Source of the DNA: Streptomyces sp. NBC_00239
GTDB taxonomy: Bacteria; Actinomycetota; Actinomycetes; Streptomycetales; Streptomycetaceae
Length of the DNA: 64,000 nucleotides
Reading direction: 5' to 3'
Assembly: GCF_036194065.1 (NCBI RefSeq)
Contig: NZ_CP108095.1
Span: 1,178,001-1,242,000 of the forward strand
Under the pieces are notes generated by a model. The model made no database searches and was not told where the DNA came from. It worked only from the letters and a program-made list of their open reading frames with translations. The first letter of the stretch is position 1; every line of letters starts with the position of its first letter. Shown piece after piece: positions 52,154 to 60,765 of the stretch. Made by a program: the position numbers and the translations under genes.

Positions 52154-52687
52154 ATGACCGAGATCTACACCCCCCGTCTTCTGCTCCGCCGCTGGCGCGA
52201 GGAGGACCTGGTCGCCATGGCCGAGATCGATGCCGACCCCGAGGTCATGCAGTGGGTCGGCGACGGCTCGGTGCGGGATCTGGAGGAGACCGCCGAGGCG
52301 ATCGAACGGTGGGAGGAGGAGTGGGACGACGAGGGCTTCGGGCTGTTCGCCGTCGAGCTCCTCGGCTCGGGCGAGCTGGCCGGGCTGACCGGGCTTTCGG
52401 TGCCGCACCACCTCCCCGAGTTCAGCCACGAGGTGGACCTCCGCTGGCGGCTCGGCCGGCCCTTCTGGGGCCAGGGGTACGCCTCCGAGGCCGCGCAGGC
52501 CTCGCTGGAGTTCGCCCTCCAGGACCGTGGCCTGGAGCACGTGATCAGCGTCTTCCGGCCACAGGACACCGCGTCCGGGAACGTCGCGCGCAAGCTCGGC
52601 ATGACGCTGGAGCGCGAGACCGTCCACCCCCGGTACGGACACCCGCTCTGGGTCCACGGCATCGACCTCACGGAGTACACGGGGTAA
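52154..52687 (+). CDS. GNAT acetyltransferase, RimJ/RimL type
   Basis: 177 residues. TPRLLLRRWREEDLVAMAEI opens the RimJ/RimL family; the CoA loop is RPFWGQGYASEAAQASLEFAL, followed by ISVFRPQDTASGNVARKLGMTLERE. Such enzymes acetylate protein N-termini or small amines. Target unknown. Confidence 0.9.
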   Translation: MTEIYTPRLLLRRWREEDLVAMAEIDADPEVMQWVGDGSVRDLEETAEAIERWEEEWDDEGFGLFAVELLGSGELAGLTGLSVPHHLPEFSHEVDLRWRLGRPFWGQGYASEAAQASLEFALQDRGLEHVISVFRPQDTASGNVARKLGMTLERETVHPRYGHPLWVHGIDLTEYTG

Positions 52688-52793
52688 CCGGCCCCGCCGC
52701 TCCCACCCCTCCACAGCCTCATCGCAGCGCACCCGTAGGACGGCCCCGCACGGCCTCGCACCATCCCGCACCGCAGGAACGAGGAAACGACGC

Positions 52794-53186
52794 ATGACCA
52801 TCGAGTGGCGTTACACGACCCAGCAGGGGCTGGGAGTCCTCTCGCTGGCCGGATATCTCGGCCCCGATGCCACGGCACGGTTCACCGGGGCGGTGGGCTG
52901 GGCTCTCGCACGCGGCACCGGGCCCGTCGTGCTCGACCTGACCGAGCTGCGGGGCTGGTCCGCGGGCGGCCGGACGGCGGTGGCCGAGGCCGCCCGGCGG
53001 CTCGCGGACGGCGGCCGGGCGCTGGAGCTGGCAGCGGTCCCGTCCGACGGGGCCCACGTGCCGCAGGACGGCTCCCACCCGCCGATTCCCGTGCACGGCG
53101 ACCTCGCGGCCGCGCTCGCCCGGCACGGCGAGCCGGCGGGCGAGGCCCGCGAGTGGCGTACGGACGACTGGCCCGCCGACCGCTAG
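52794..53186 (+). CDS. STAS-domain protein (anti-anti-sigma-like)
   Basis: 130 residues. The SpoIIAA/STAS fold shows as GLGVLSLAGYLGPDATARFTGAVGWALARGTGPVVLDLTELRGWSAGGRTAVAEAARR, with the Asp-Leu-Thr-x-Leu strand and the phosphorylatable Ser/Gly-Gly region (GWSAGGRTA). STAS proteins free sigma factors from anti-sigma kinases. The C-terminal ~40 residues are a Pro/Gly tail. Two upstream kinases or sigma factors are not in sight. Confidence 0.82.
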   Translation: MTIEWRYTTQQGLGVLSLAGYLGPDATARFTGAVGWALARGTGPVVLDLTELRGWSAGGRTAVAEAARRLADGGRALELAAVPSDGAHVPQDGSHPPIPVHGDLAAALARHGEPAGEAREWRTDDWPADR

Positions 53187-53241
53187 TGCCGGCCGGCAGG
53201 GTTTGCCGGGGGCCGGTGAACCTTGCCGGTCACAGCGCTGG
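53183..53241 (+). repeat. Repeat element A, starting at the STAS stop codon
   Basis: CTAGTGCCGGC (53183-53193, including the TAG stop) and AACCTTGCCGGTCACAGCGCTGG (53219-53241) recur at 57213-57247 on the other strand, fused into one continuous element there. Here a 25-base GC-rich piece separates the two parts. CAGCGCTG and GCCGGC are palindromic; the GTGCCGGC...GCCGGTCAC arms could form a hairpin. Confidence 0.7.
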
Positions 53242-53285
53242 AAAACCCTTTCGCCCGGCCGGGGCGGGGTCCGTACGCTCGCGGC

Positions 53286-54017
53286 ATGGGCAGACCTCTT
53301 GTCGCGATCCTCAGCGGCGCCGGCATCTCGACCGACTCCGGAATCCCCGACTACCGCGGGCCGAACGGGCTGTGGCGGCGTGAGCCGGGCGCCGAGAAGC
53401 TGGTCACGTACGACGCGTACATGGCCGATCCCGCGGTGCGCCGCGCCTCCTGGCAGATGCGCCGCGAGGTGGACGCGCTCGCGGCCCGGCCCAACGCGGC
53501 GCACCTGGCCGTGGCCGGGCTGGAGCGTGCCGGGGTCCCGGTGCGGGTGCTCACCCAGAACGTGGACGGCCTGCACCAGCTCGCCGGCCTGTCCGCGCGC
53601 AAGGTCCTGGAGCTGCACGGCACGGCCCGCGCCGTGACCTGCACCCGCTGCCACGTGCGGTCCCCGATGGGAGAGGCACTGGACCGGGTGGCCGCGGGCG
53701 AGGCCGATCCGGCGTGCCTCGCGTGCGGCGGGGTGCTGAAGTCCGCGACCGTCATGTTCGGCGAGCGGCTGGATCCCGAGGTGCTGGGCCGGGCGATGGC
53801 CGTGGCGAAGGGCTGCCAGGTCTTCATCGCGGTGGGTACGACCCTCCAGGTGCAGCCCGCCGCCTCGCTCGCGGGGCTGGCGGCGGACCACGGGGCGCGG
53901 CTGATCATCGTGAACGCCGACCCGACTCCGTACGACGACCGGGCGGCGGAGGTGGTCCGGGAGCCGATCGGGACGGCGCTGCCGGACCTGCTCGCCCGGC
54001 TCGCCGGGGAGTCCTGA
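53286..54017 (+). CDS. Sir2-family NAD-dependent protein deacylase
   Basis: 243 residues from ATG 53286. NAD pocket GAGISTDSGIPDYRG, QNVDGLHQLAG, catalytic His111 (ELHGT), and zinc cysteines 119, 122 (CTRC), 144 and 147 (CLAC) are all intact; the C-terminal IVNADPTPYDD is typical. It removes acyl groups from lysine, yielding 2'-O-acyl-ADP-ribose. No ribosome site is seen; a TACGCT at 53273-53278 seven bases before ATG suggests a leaderless mRNA. Confidence 0.95.
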   Translation: MGRPLVAILSGAGISTDSGIPDYRGPNGLWRREPGAEKLVTYDAYMADPAVRRASWQMRREVDALAARPNAAHLAVAGLERAGVPVRVLTQNVDGLHQLAGLSARKVLELHGTARAVTCTRCHVRSPMGEALDRVAAGEADPACLACGGVLKSATVMFGERLDPEVLGRAMAVAKGCQVFIAVGTTLQVQPAASLAGLAADHGARLIIVNADPTPYDDRAAEVVREPIGTALPDLLARLAGES

Positions 54018-54023
54018 GGCGGG

Positions 54024-55079
54024 TCAGACCGTGACGCGCGACGCGACCAGGAGGTCGGCGGAGTCGGCCCCCCGTTCCTTGGTGTCGTCGTTGATGAACA
54101 CGAACGACTCGACCGGCACCCCGCGCTCGGCGCTGAGCTGCGCGGCCAGCTCCTGGAGGACCACGGTCTCCAGGACCACGCGCGTCGCCTCGGCGCACGT
54201 GGGCAGCCGGACGGGGAACAGGTGCTCGGCGGGCGCCACCGCGGCGGTGCTGACGAGCAGGGTGCAGTGGCCGGCCCCGGACAGGGCGCGGGCGAGCTGG
54301 ATCTCGCGACCCGCGCCGATCACCACGTGCAGGGTGTTGCCCGCGGATTCCATCTCGCCGTGCAGGTAGTTCCGGGTGGCGGAGGCCGCCGCGGTCATGC
54401 GGACCACCTCGCGCAGCAGCAGAGCGCCTTCCTCGGCGGCGGCCCGGGAGGCGCCGGAGGCGACGACGTCGGCGGCGAAGCAGCAGGCGGCAGCGGCCCG
54501 CATCGCCCCGATGGCCTCGGCGGCCTGCCGGCGGACCGCCCTGGCCCGCCCGGCGATGCCCCGCCAGGGGTCGTCCTGCGCGGGCCGGCCGGTGAGGGCG
54601 CCGGTGATCAGGTCGAGCGCCACCAGCGTGCCCGTGTAGCCGATGGTCGAGGCGTGCGAGTCGGGTTCGTTGCCGAGGTCGACGGCGAGGTCGGCGAGTT
54701 TCCCGAGCGGCGACGGCAGCACGTTGAGCACGGCGGTCTTCATCACGCCGGGCGCGTGGCGGAAGGCGGCGAGGGTCTCGGAGCTGCGGCCGCCCTGCGA
54801 GATGGCGATCAGGGCGTCGGTGTCGAAGCCCTTCGCGCCGTCCTCGATCTCGCTGGACAGCACGCGTTGGCTGACCACACCGCGGTCGCGCAACTGCTGG
54901 ACCGGCAGGGCGAGGGCCGCGTACGAGGCTCCGATGCCCGTGAACAGCGGGCGGCGGACGGTCCTCAGGCGGTCCATGGCGGGGTCGGCGAGCGAGCGGC
55001 GGACCCGGCCGGCGATGCGCTCGAGGGCGGCGCCCTGCTCGGCCTGGCCCTGGACGAAGGTGATGCGGGATCCGGACAT
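54024..55079 (-). CDS. SIS-domain protein (sugar isomerase/phosphosugar-binding)
   Basis: 351 residues with two SIS domains. First: TGIGASYAALALPVQQLR and ISQGGRSSETLAAFRHA (the phosphosugar-binding serine loop); second: GASRAAAEEGALLLREV and HGEMESAG, near the GlmS isomerase pattern. It has no glutaminase domain. Likely an aminosugar-phosphate isomerase/deaminase or phosphosugar sensor. Confidence 0.88.
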   Translation of the reverse strand: MSGSRITFVQGQAEQGAALERIAGRVRRSLADPAMDRLRTVRRPLFTGIGASYAALALPVQQLRDRGVVSQRVLSSEIEDGAKGFDTDALIAISQGGRSSETLAAFRHAPGVMKTAVLNVLPSPLGKLADLAVDLGNEPDSHASTIGYTGTLVALDLITGALTGRPAQDDPWRGIAGRARAVRRQAAEAIGAMRAAAACCFAADVVASGASRAAAEEGALLLREVVRMTAAASATRNYLHGEMESAGNTLHVVIGAGREIQLARALSGAGHCTLLVSTAAVAPAEHLFPVRLPTCAEATRVVLETVVLQELAAQLSAERGVPVESFVFINDDTKERGADSADLLVASRVTV

Positions 55080-55228
55080 GCGGGTTCCTTTCGGTCAGGA
55101 CTTCGGTCGGGACCTGGTGCGTTCCGGCCGGACGGGCGCGCGGACCGCGTGGACCACATGGCCGAATATGCCCCCGTCCCAGGCTCCGGACCCCTCTGCC
55201 CGCACGCCGGCCGGCGCCGCGGACGGGT

Positions 55229-56038
55229 TCAGCCCGCCGGTACGGTCTCCAGGAACGCCAGCAGCGCCTCGTTGAACCGGGCCGGCTGTTCGGCGCCCGG
55301 CAGATGGCCCGCTTCCTCGATGACCACGAGGGCGGCCTGCGGGACGAGTTCGTGCAGCGCGCGGGCCTCGGTGACCGGGGTGTACGCGTCGTCGGCCCCG
55401 ACCACGATCAGCGCCGGCGCCTTCAGGAGCGCCAACGAGGCCCGGTAGTCCGGGCGTTCGGCTCGGCCGCGCAGGGCCGCGGCCGCCCCCTCGGGCGCGG
55501 TGCTCTTCATCATGCCGAGTACGTGCGCGGCGACTTCGGGCTGTCCGGTGACGTGGTAGGGGGCGATCATCTTGCCGATGACCTCGTCCGCGTAGCCGTC
55601 CATGCCCTCGGCGAGCAGGCGTTCGGCGAGGGCGGCGCGGAAGGCCTTGCCCTCGGGGGTCTCGGCCACCGGCGAGGTGTCCGACAGGACGAGGGCCAAC
55701 ACCCGCTCGGGGTGGGCGAGATGGAACTCCATGGCGATCTGCCCGCCCATGGACACCCCGCCGACCACGGCCCGCGGTACGCCCAAGTGGTCGAGGAGCG
55801 CGGCGAGATCGGCGGCGAACTCGGCGAGCAGGGTCTTTCCGGGGACGACCTCGCTCTCGCCGTACCCGCGCAGGTCGGGGAGGATCACCCGGTGTCCGGC
55901 GGCCGTGAGGGCCGCCGCCTGCGGGGCCCACAGGCTGCGGTTGAAGGGGTGCCCGTGCACGAGCAGCACGGGCAGGCCGTCGGCCGGTCCGAGGTCGTCG
56001 TAGCGGAGGGTGGCGCCGTTGGCGGTAAAGGAGTTCAT
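55229..56038 (-). CDS. Alpha/beta-hydrolase
   Basis: 269 residues. Nucleophile Ser96 in GGVSMGGQ, an acid in VVGADDAYTP and His in EEAGHLPGAEQPARF complete the triad; the oxyanion HGHPFNRSLW is at residues 29-38. The layout is near 3-oxoadipate enol-lactonase and other small esterase/lactonase enzymes. Substrate unknown. Confidence 0.9.
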   Translation of the reverse strand: MNSFTANGATLRYDDLGPADGLPVLLVHGHPFNRSLWAPQAAALTAAGHRVILPDLRGYGESEVVPGKTLLAEFAADLAALLDHLGVPRAVVGGVSMGGQIAMEFHLAHPERVLALVLSDTSPVAETPEGKAFRAALAERLLAEGMDGYADEVIGKMIAPYHVTGQPEVAAHVLGMMKSTAPEGAAAALRGRAERPDYRASLALLKAPALIVVGADDAYTPVTEARALHELVPQAALVVIEEAGHLPGAEQPARFNEALLAFLETVPAG

Positions 56039-56101
56039 GCGATCACCCTACGTGCGGCTCCGCACACCGTCAGGTGATATGCGCGGGCGCGGCGCGCGCG
56101 T

Positions 56102-57130
56102 TCAGTCGAGGAAGGCGGGGGCCAGTGCCGAGTCCATGAGCCGGCGGGCGCTGCCGCCGCCGTCGGCGGGTACGGCGTACAGGTCGGCCCCGAAGTCGCC
56201 GGGCAGGGAGTAGACGACGGTGTCGTTGCCGCGCCACACGGCCTGGTCGTCGATGGTCCGCCGTTCGGCCACCGGGTGCCCGGTCAGGTCGGCGAGGTCG
56301 AGGACGTACAGCCGCCAGGGGGCGTCGGCGGGCAGGCCCGGCACCCGCTTCTTGTAGGCGATCCGCCGCTCGTCGGGCGACAGCGACGGGCATTCGACGT
56401 TCTCGGCGAGGGTGGTCACGGTGCGCCGCGCCATGTCTCCGCGCACCAGGTAGGTCTTCTTCTTCGTGCCGAGGGTGGCGTAGAAGTGCCGGTCGTCGGC
56501 GGAGAAGGTGACACCCCAGAAGTTGGCGTCCGCGGACCGGTACGGCGCGCCGTCGCGCAGGATCGCGTACGACTCCAGGCTGGCGGTGAGACGGCCGGTG
56601 CGGGTGTCGAGGACCGAGGTGCGGGTCGAGAAGTCGGTGCCCGCGTACGAGTCGCCGCCGACGAAGACCGTCCATGCCGCGAACCGGCCGCTCGGCGAGA
56701 CGCGGGCGCGGGTCGGGATGCCGGCGAGGGGGTGGCGGGAGCGTTCCTTGAGCCCGGCGTCGAGGACGACCGCCCGGTAGCCGTCCTGGACGGCGCTCTT
56801 GACGGACTGCAGGCAGACGCCGGTGCCGGCGGCCGAGTGGAAGCGCAGGCAGTGCACGCCGGAGGCGGTACGGGCGCCGCCCGGGGCGGCGGCCGGGACC
56901 GTGGCGAGCTCGTCGCGGTGCGGCCCCCAGGCCATGTTGCGGAACACGATCCGGCGGCCGCCGCCGTCGGCCGCCAGTGACACCGGCCCGCGGGCGACCC
57001 GCGGGCCGCCCGCCTGCGTGCGGTTCTTCTCCTCGGCGCGGTCCGCGGCCCGCAGGACGGCGACGCCGGCCACCGCGGCCAGGACGAGGACGGCGGCGAG
57101 CAGGGCCAGCAGCCGGAGGCGGGAGCTCAT
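56102..57130 (-). CDS. Membrane-anchored TolB-like beta-propeller protein
   Basis: 342 residues from ATG 57130 with AAAGGACC upstream. One N-terminal membrane helix (about 5-25) anchors it; an Ala/Gly-rich region leads to repeated propeller-like blades (RARVSPSGRFAAWTVFVGG, VTFSADDRHFYATLGTKKK, CPSLSPDERRIAYKKRV, DQAVWRGNDTVVYSL) each with the Ser/Pro-Asp pattern of TolB/WD40-like PD40 repeats. An extracytoplasmic scaffold is likely. It follows the MFS gene by 113 bases. Confidence 0.85.
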   Translation of the reverse strand: MSSRLRLLALLAAVLVLAAVAGVAVLRAADRAEEKNRTQAGGPRVARGPVSLAADGGGRRIVFRNMAWGPHRDELATVPAAAPGGARTASGVHCLRFHSAAGTGVCLQSVKSAVQDGYRAVVLDAGLKERSRHPLAGIPTRARVSPSGRFAAWTVFVGGDSYAGTDFSTRTSVLDTRTGRLTASLESYAILRDGAPYRSADANFWGVTFSADDRHFYATLGTKKKTYLVRGDMARRTVTTLAENVECPSLSPDERRIAYKKRVPGLPADAPWRLYVLDLADLTGHPVAERRTIDDQAVWRGNDTVVYSLPGDFGADLYAVPADGGGSARRLMDSALAPAFLD

Positions 57131-57212
57131 GCGGGTCCTTTCGGGTCGTGCGGCGGACGGGACGCTCGGGTGCCGGTGGGGCGGTCGCCGGGTGGTGGCC
57201 GGTGTGGCGGCG

Positions 57213-57247
57213 CCAGCGCTGTGACCGGGAAGGTTTGCCGGCACTAG
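57213..57247 (-). repeat. Repeat element B, starting at the MFS stop codon
   Basis: Reading the minus strand from the TAG stop (57246-57244): CTAGTGCCGGC followed directly by AACCTTCCCGGTCACAGCGCTGG, 22 of 23 bases as in the second part of element A. Both copies thus begin at a TAG stop codon and precede the next co-directional gene. Confidence 0.7.
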
Positions 57248-58614
57248 GCGTCGGCGGGGCGCAGGCGTACGGAGAGGGCGGCGGCCGCGGCGAGGGCGAC
57301 GGCGGCGACGGCGAGGGCCGGGCGCTCGCCCCAGGCCGTCCAGGCGGCGCCGAAGCCGAGGGAGGCGGCGAACCGGGCGAGCGCCTGGCCGGTCTGCACC
57401 ACGGCCAGGCCGCCGCCGCGCAGCGCCTCGGGAACCACGCCGGCCGCGGCGGCCATCAGCACCCCATCGGTCGCGGCGTAGAACGCGCCGTGCAGCAGGA
57501 GGACGGCGTACGGCAGGGCGGGTCCGTGCCAGGGGCTCAGCAGCAGGCCGTAGCCGAGGAGCAGGGCGAGGTGGCCGCCGACGAAGACCCGCCACCGGCC
57601 GATCCGGTCGGCGAGCCGGCCGAGCGGGAGGGCGAGCAGCAGGAACGCGGCGGCGGTGCCGATCGGCAGCAGGGCGAACCAGCGGTCCGCGAGGCCGGTG
57701 CGGTGCTGGAGGAGCAGGAAGACGAAGGCGTCGCTGACCGTGCACAGGCCCAGGAGCAGCGCGCAGACGGTGATGCGGCGCATGTCCGGGCGTCGCAGCA
57801 GGACGAGGGAGGCCCGCAGCGAGATCCGCCCGTCGGGCGCGCGGGCCGTCCCCCCGGGGTCCCCGGCCGTCCCGTCGCCGGCATCTGCCTGCGGCGCGGC
57901 GGGCGCGGGCCGGAGGGACGCTCTCGGCCGGGGCCGGGGCGACGGTTTCGGCCGGGGGGCGGTGCGGTGGCCGGGGACGAACAGGGCGAGGACGACGACG
58001 CCGAGTGCGGCCACGCAGGCGCTGACGGTGAAGACGGCGTCGTAGCCGTCCGCCGCGTACCCCAGGATCAGGAAGGCGAGGAGCGGCCCGATGAGGGCGC
58101 CGGCGGTGTCCATGGCCCGGTGCACGCCGAAGGCCCGGCCGCGCTGTTCGGGCGGCGTCGACAGGGAGATCAGCGCGTCGCGGGGCGCGGTGCGCAGGCC
58201 CTTGCCGGTGCGGTCGAGGGCCAGGACGGCGCCGACGGCGGGCACGCTGTGCGCGAGCAGCAGCAGCGGCTTGCCGAGGGCTGAGAGCCCGTAGCCGACT
58301 CCGGCGACGGCCTTGTGGCGGCCGGTGCGGTCGCCGAGGTGGCCTCCGGTGAGCCTGACCAGGGCACTGACCCCGTTGTACAGGCCGTCGAGCAGGCCGA
58401 AGCCGAGGGGGGTGAGGCCGAGTCCGGCGACGAGGTAGAGCGGCAGCACGGCGGTCACCATCTCGGAGGAGATGTCGGTGACGAGGGAGACCGTGCCGAG
58501 GGCGAGGACCGTGGGCGCGACGGCGGCGCGACGGCCCGGGCGGGCGCCCGGGGCGGCGGCCGGGGCCGGTGTCCCGGTCGGCGCGGGCGTGCCGCGGCTG
58601 TCCGCAACGTACAT
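57244..58614 (-). CDS. Major facilitator superfamily transporter
   Basis: 456 residues with about 12 predicted helices. The A-motif loop GGHLGDRTGRHKAVAG between helices 2 and 3 and the PRDALISLSTPPEQRGRAFG loop are typical of MFS proteins. A long Pro/Arg-rich hydrophilic loop (residues ~215-265) joins the two halves. The start codon has no obvious ribosome site. Substrate unknown. Confidence 0.9.
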   Translation of the reverse strand: MYVADSRGTPAPTGTPAPAAAPGARPGRRAAVAPTVLALGTVSLVTDISSEMVTAVLPLYLVAGLGLTPLGFGLLDGLYNGVSALVRLTGGHLGDRTGRHKAVAGVGYGLSALGKPLLLLAHSVPAVGAVLALDRTGKGLRTAPRDALISLSTPPEQRGRAFGVHRAMDTAGALIGPLLAFLILGYAADGYDAVFTVSACVAALGVVVLALFVPGHRTAPRPKPSPRPRPRASLRPAPAAPQADAGDGTAGDPGGTARAPDGRISLRASLVLLRRPDMRRITVCALLLGLCTVSDAFVFLLLQHRTGLADRWFALLPIGTAAAFLLLALPLGRLADRIGRWRVFVGGHLALLLGYGLLLSPWHGPALPYAVLLLHGAFYAATDGVLMAAAAGVVPEALRGGGLAVVQTGQALARFAASLGFGAAWTAWGERPALAVAAVALAAAAALSVRLRPADA

Positions 58615-59118
58615 GGTCAGGCGGCCCGGATCCCCGTGGTGTCCCGGGGCGCGGCGGCGTCGCCCGGGCGCGCGGCCGGGCCCGTGGGGCGGCCCGTGGA
58701 GTGGTCGGCGAGCTGGTGTCGGGCGTGGTCGCGGCGGGGCCGGGACAGCGGTGTGCCGAGCACGGCATGACCTCCGGTGGGGAAGGGCGGGGGTGGCGGG
58801 GCGCCCGTCCGGGTCGGGTGGTGCCGGCCGGGCGGCCGCGCGCCGCGGGCACCGTACCCGGGACCGCGTGCACGGGCCATAGCCGTGCACGCGGTCTGCC
58901 TCCCTGTCCGGAATTCGCCGCCCGGGTCGAGGGCGCAGGCCGTCGGGGATGCCGCCGACCGGCCCCTCGCCGGTCGACCGCTTGGCAAGCGTCTGCCCTG
59001 CGCCAACCCAAGAGAAGTAAAAACGAGCAACCTCAGACGCCGGATTGTCATCTTGAGGACGGAAGCGGAAACAGAACACGCCCTCAGGGGCAGCAGCACA
59101 GTCCGGAGCAGTCAGAAG
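58615..59118. other. 504-base divergent intergenic region, no gene seen
   Basis: It lies between the divergent MFS and esterase genes. The MFS-proximal half is very GC-rich; the esterase-proximal part (58995-59075) is less so and carries the likely promoter, but no clear -35/-10 pair. Six-frame translations are low-complexity and without ribosome sites. Confidence 0.5.
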
Positions 59119-60243
59119 ATGTCGTACGCACCCCACGAGCCGCAGCCCGAGGGCCACCACCGCCGCACCCGCCGCGCCCGCAGCTGGGTGATCGCCGGGG
59201 CCTCCGTGGCCGCGCTCGGGCTGGTCGCCTGGCAGGTCATGGCGCACTACGAGATACCGCCGTTCACCGACAAGGGCGACCCGGTCTCGTTCGGCGCTCC
59301 GAAGGGCCGGGCCGGTACGGACGCCGGCACGGCCGGGCAGTCCGGCGGCGGCACGCAGAAGCCCGCCAAGGCGTCCAGGATGCTGATGCCGACCGGGCCC
59401 GCGGCCGACTTCAAGAACTCCATGACCCTGGAGGACGGCACGCACGTGGCCGTCACCACCTTCGACGGCAAGAAGTCCGGCTTCAAGGGCAAGGTCTGGG
59501 TCTGGGCCCCCAAGGAGTACAACGAGAAGCAGTTCGAGAACAGCGGCTTCCCCGTCATGATCGCGCTGCCGGGCGGCCCCGGGTTCCCGAACAACTACTG
59601 GATGGGCACGGACCTCGGCCTCCAGACGAGCATCAGCAAGTGGTACCAGGAGGGCAAGAGCAAGCCCTTCCTGCTGGCCATGCCGGTGCTCAACCCGGCC
59701 CCGGACGACAACGGGCTGTACTGGGACGGATCCGACATCCCCGGCCAGCCCAAGATGGGCACCTGGCTCACCGAGGACGTCCCGGACCTGATGAGGGAGA
59801 ACTTCCGGACCGTCAACTCGCGCGACGGCTGGGCCTTCATGGGGTCCTCCACCGGTGGCTTCGCGGGCCTGAAGGCGGTGCTCAAGCACCCGGACAAGTT
59901 CAAGGCCGTCATCGCCTCCGGCCCGGACATCGCGCCGGACTCCGTGCTGTGGAAGGGCCACGACCAGGAGAAGGCCGCCAACGACCCCGCGCGGCTCGCC
60001 CGGGACCTCATCGGCCGCAAGGGGCCGGACGTCTACCTCGCGTTCCAGGTCGGCACGAACGAGAGCAACGCGCAGACGCTGCCGAACGTGAAGAAGTTCA
60101 TCGCCGATTACGGCCGGGGGCCGATCCACACCAACCTGAAGGTGATCCAGGGGGGTCGGCACAACGCGAAGACGTACGTGCCGGCGATGGGTGAAGGCAC
60201 CATTCAGTGGATCAGCGAACACATGACCGGCCCGGTCTCCTGA
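59119..60243 (+). CDS. Membrane-anchored/secreted esterase, esterase-D-like fold
   Basis: 374 residues from ATG 59119 (GGAG twelve bases upstream). A basic cytosolic head precedes a hydrophobic helix (WVIAGASVAALGLVAWQVMA) that anchors the protein or acts as signal. The catalytic domain has FPVMIALPGGPG, nucleophile GSSTGGFAGLKAVLKHPDKF and a late His (GRHNAKTYVPAM), as in putative esterase (PF00756-type) enzymes such as mycolyltransferases. It hydrolyses or transfers acyl groups at the cell surface. Confidence 0.88.
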   Translation: MSYAPHEPQPEGHHRRTRRARSWVIAGASVAALGLVAWQVMAHYEIPPFTDKGDPVSFGAPKGRAGTDAGTAGQSGGGTQKPAKASRMLMPTGPAADFKNSMTLEDGTHVAVTTFDGKKSGFKGKVWVWAPKEYNEKQFENSGFPVMIALPGGPGFPNNYWMGTDLGLQTSISKWYQEGKSKPFLLAMPVLNPAPDDNGLYWDGSDIPGQPKMGTWLTEDVPDLMRENFRTVNSRDGWAFMGSSTGGFAGLKAVLKHPDKFKAVIASGPDIAPDSVLWKGHDQEKAANDPARLARDLIGRKGPDVYLAFQVGTNESNAQTLPNVKKFIADYGRGPIHTNLKVIQGGRHNAKTYVPAMGEGTIQWISEHMTGPVS

Positions 60244-60245
60244 CC

Positions 60246-60520
60246 CGCTGACGCCCTGACGGGCAACACCCAACCTCGCCGACGCCCGGGGGTGCGACCT
60301 CCAACCTCACCGACGCCCGGGGGGGGTGCGACCTCCAACCTCACCGGTGCCCTGGAGCGCAACATCCAGCCTCGCCAGTGCCCTGGGGTGCGACCTCCGG
60401 CCGGGCCGACGCCGCGGGGTGCAACTTCCGGCGTCGCCGGTGCCCTGGGGTGCAACTTCCAGCCTCGCCGGCGCCCTGGGGTGCAACTTCCAGCCTCGCC
60501 GGCGCCCTGGGGTGCAACTT
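60246..60520 (+). repeat. 31-bp tandem repeat array adjoining a long palindrome
   Basis: At least eight units of about 31 bp (one of 34 bp) follow each other from 60270; a partial unit may begin at 60246, just past the esterase stop. Consensus starts CCAGCCTCGCCGGCG, continues CCCTGGGGTGCAACTT. The last two complete units (60459-60489 and 60490-60520) are identical and earlier units grow more diverged, so the array seems to have expanded at its right edge. Confidence 0.9.
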
Positions 60521-60636
60521 CCAGCCTCGCCGGCGTTTGAGGCGCGGGGTTTGGGGCGGAGCCCCAAGACTGCAACCCGGCTCCGCCGGGCACCGGGCTC
60601 CGCCCGGACCCGCGCCTCAAACGCCGGCGAGGCTGG
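60521..60636. repeat. Long extragenic palindrome (28-bp perfect arms)
   Basis: Arms 60521-60548 and 60609-60636 are perfect 28-bp inverted copies; the 60-base interior holds nested hairpins with GGCTCCGCC and GGGCTCCGCCC cores. The first arm begins with the same 15 bases as the tandem units to its left. It resembles the CCTCGCCGGCGTTTGAGGCG-type extragenic palindromes frequent in Streptomyces genomes and may act as a bidirectional terminator. Confidence 0.88.
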
Positions 60637-60710
60637 AGGTTGCCGCCGAGGTAGGAGGCCGCCGCCAGGCGGGAGGCTGCCGCCAAGGCGGGAGGTTGGC
60701 CCCACGGGCG
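60635..60710. repeat. 18-20-bp tandem repeats on the other side of the palindrome
   Basis: Four units beginning GGAGG and continuing YYGCCGCC (60635-60653, 60654-60671, 60672-60690, 60691-60710). They begin inside the second palindrome arm, so this flank also expanded from the arm. No coding function is evident; the stretch up to 60765 is non-coding. Confidence 0.7.
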
Positions 60711-60765
60711 GGCGGGAAGGCTGGGCGACCGGCGGGGCTGGGTGTTGCCCCCGAGGGCGTCCGGG

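Noticed and set aside
58617..59099. 160-aa minus-strand frame upstream of the MFS gene
   Set aside because: Pro/Arg-rich, no ribosome site, no motif; the region reads as a divergent promoter.
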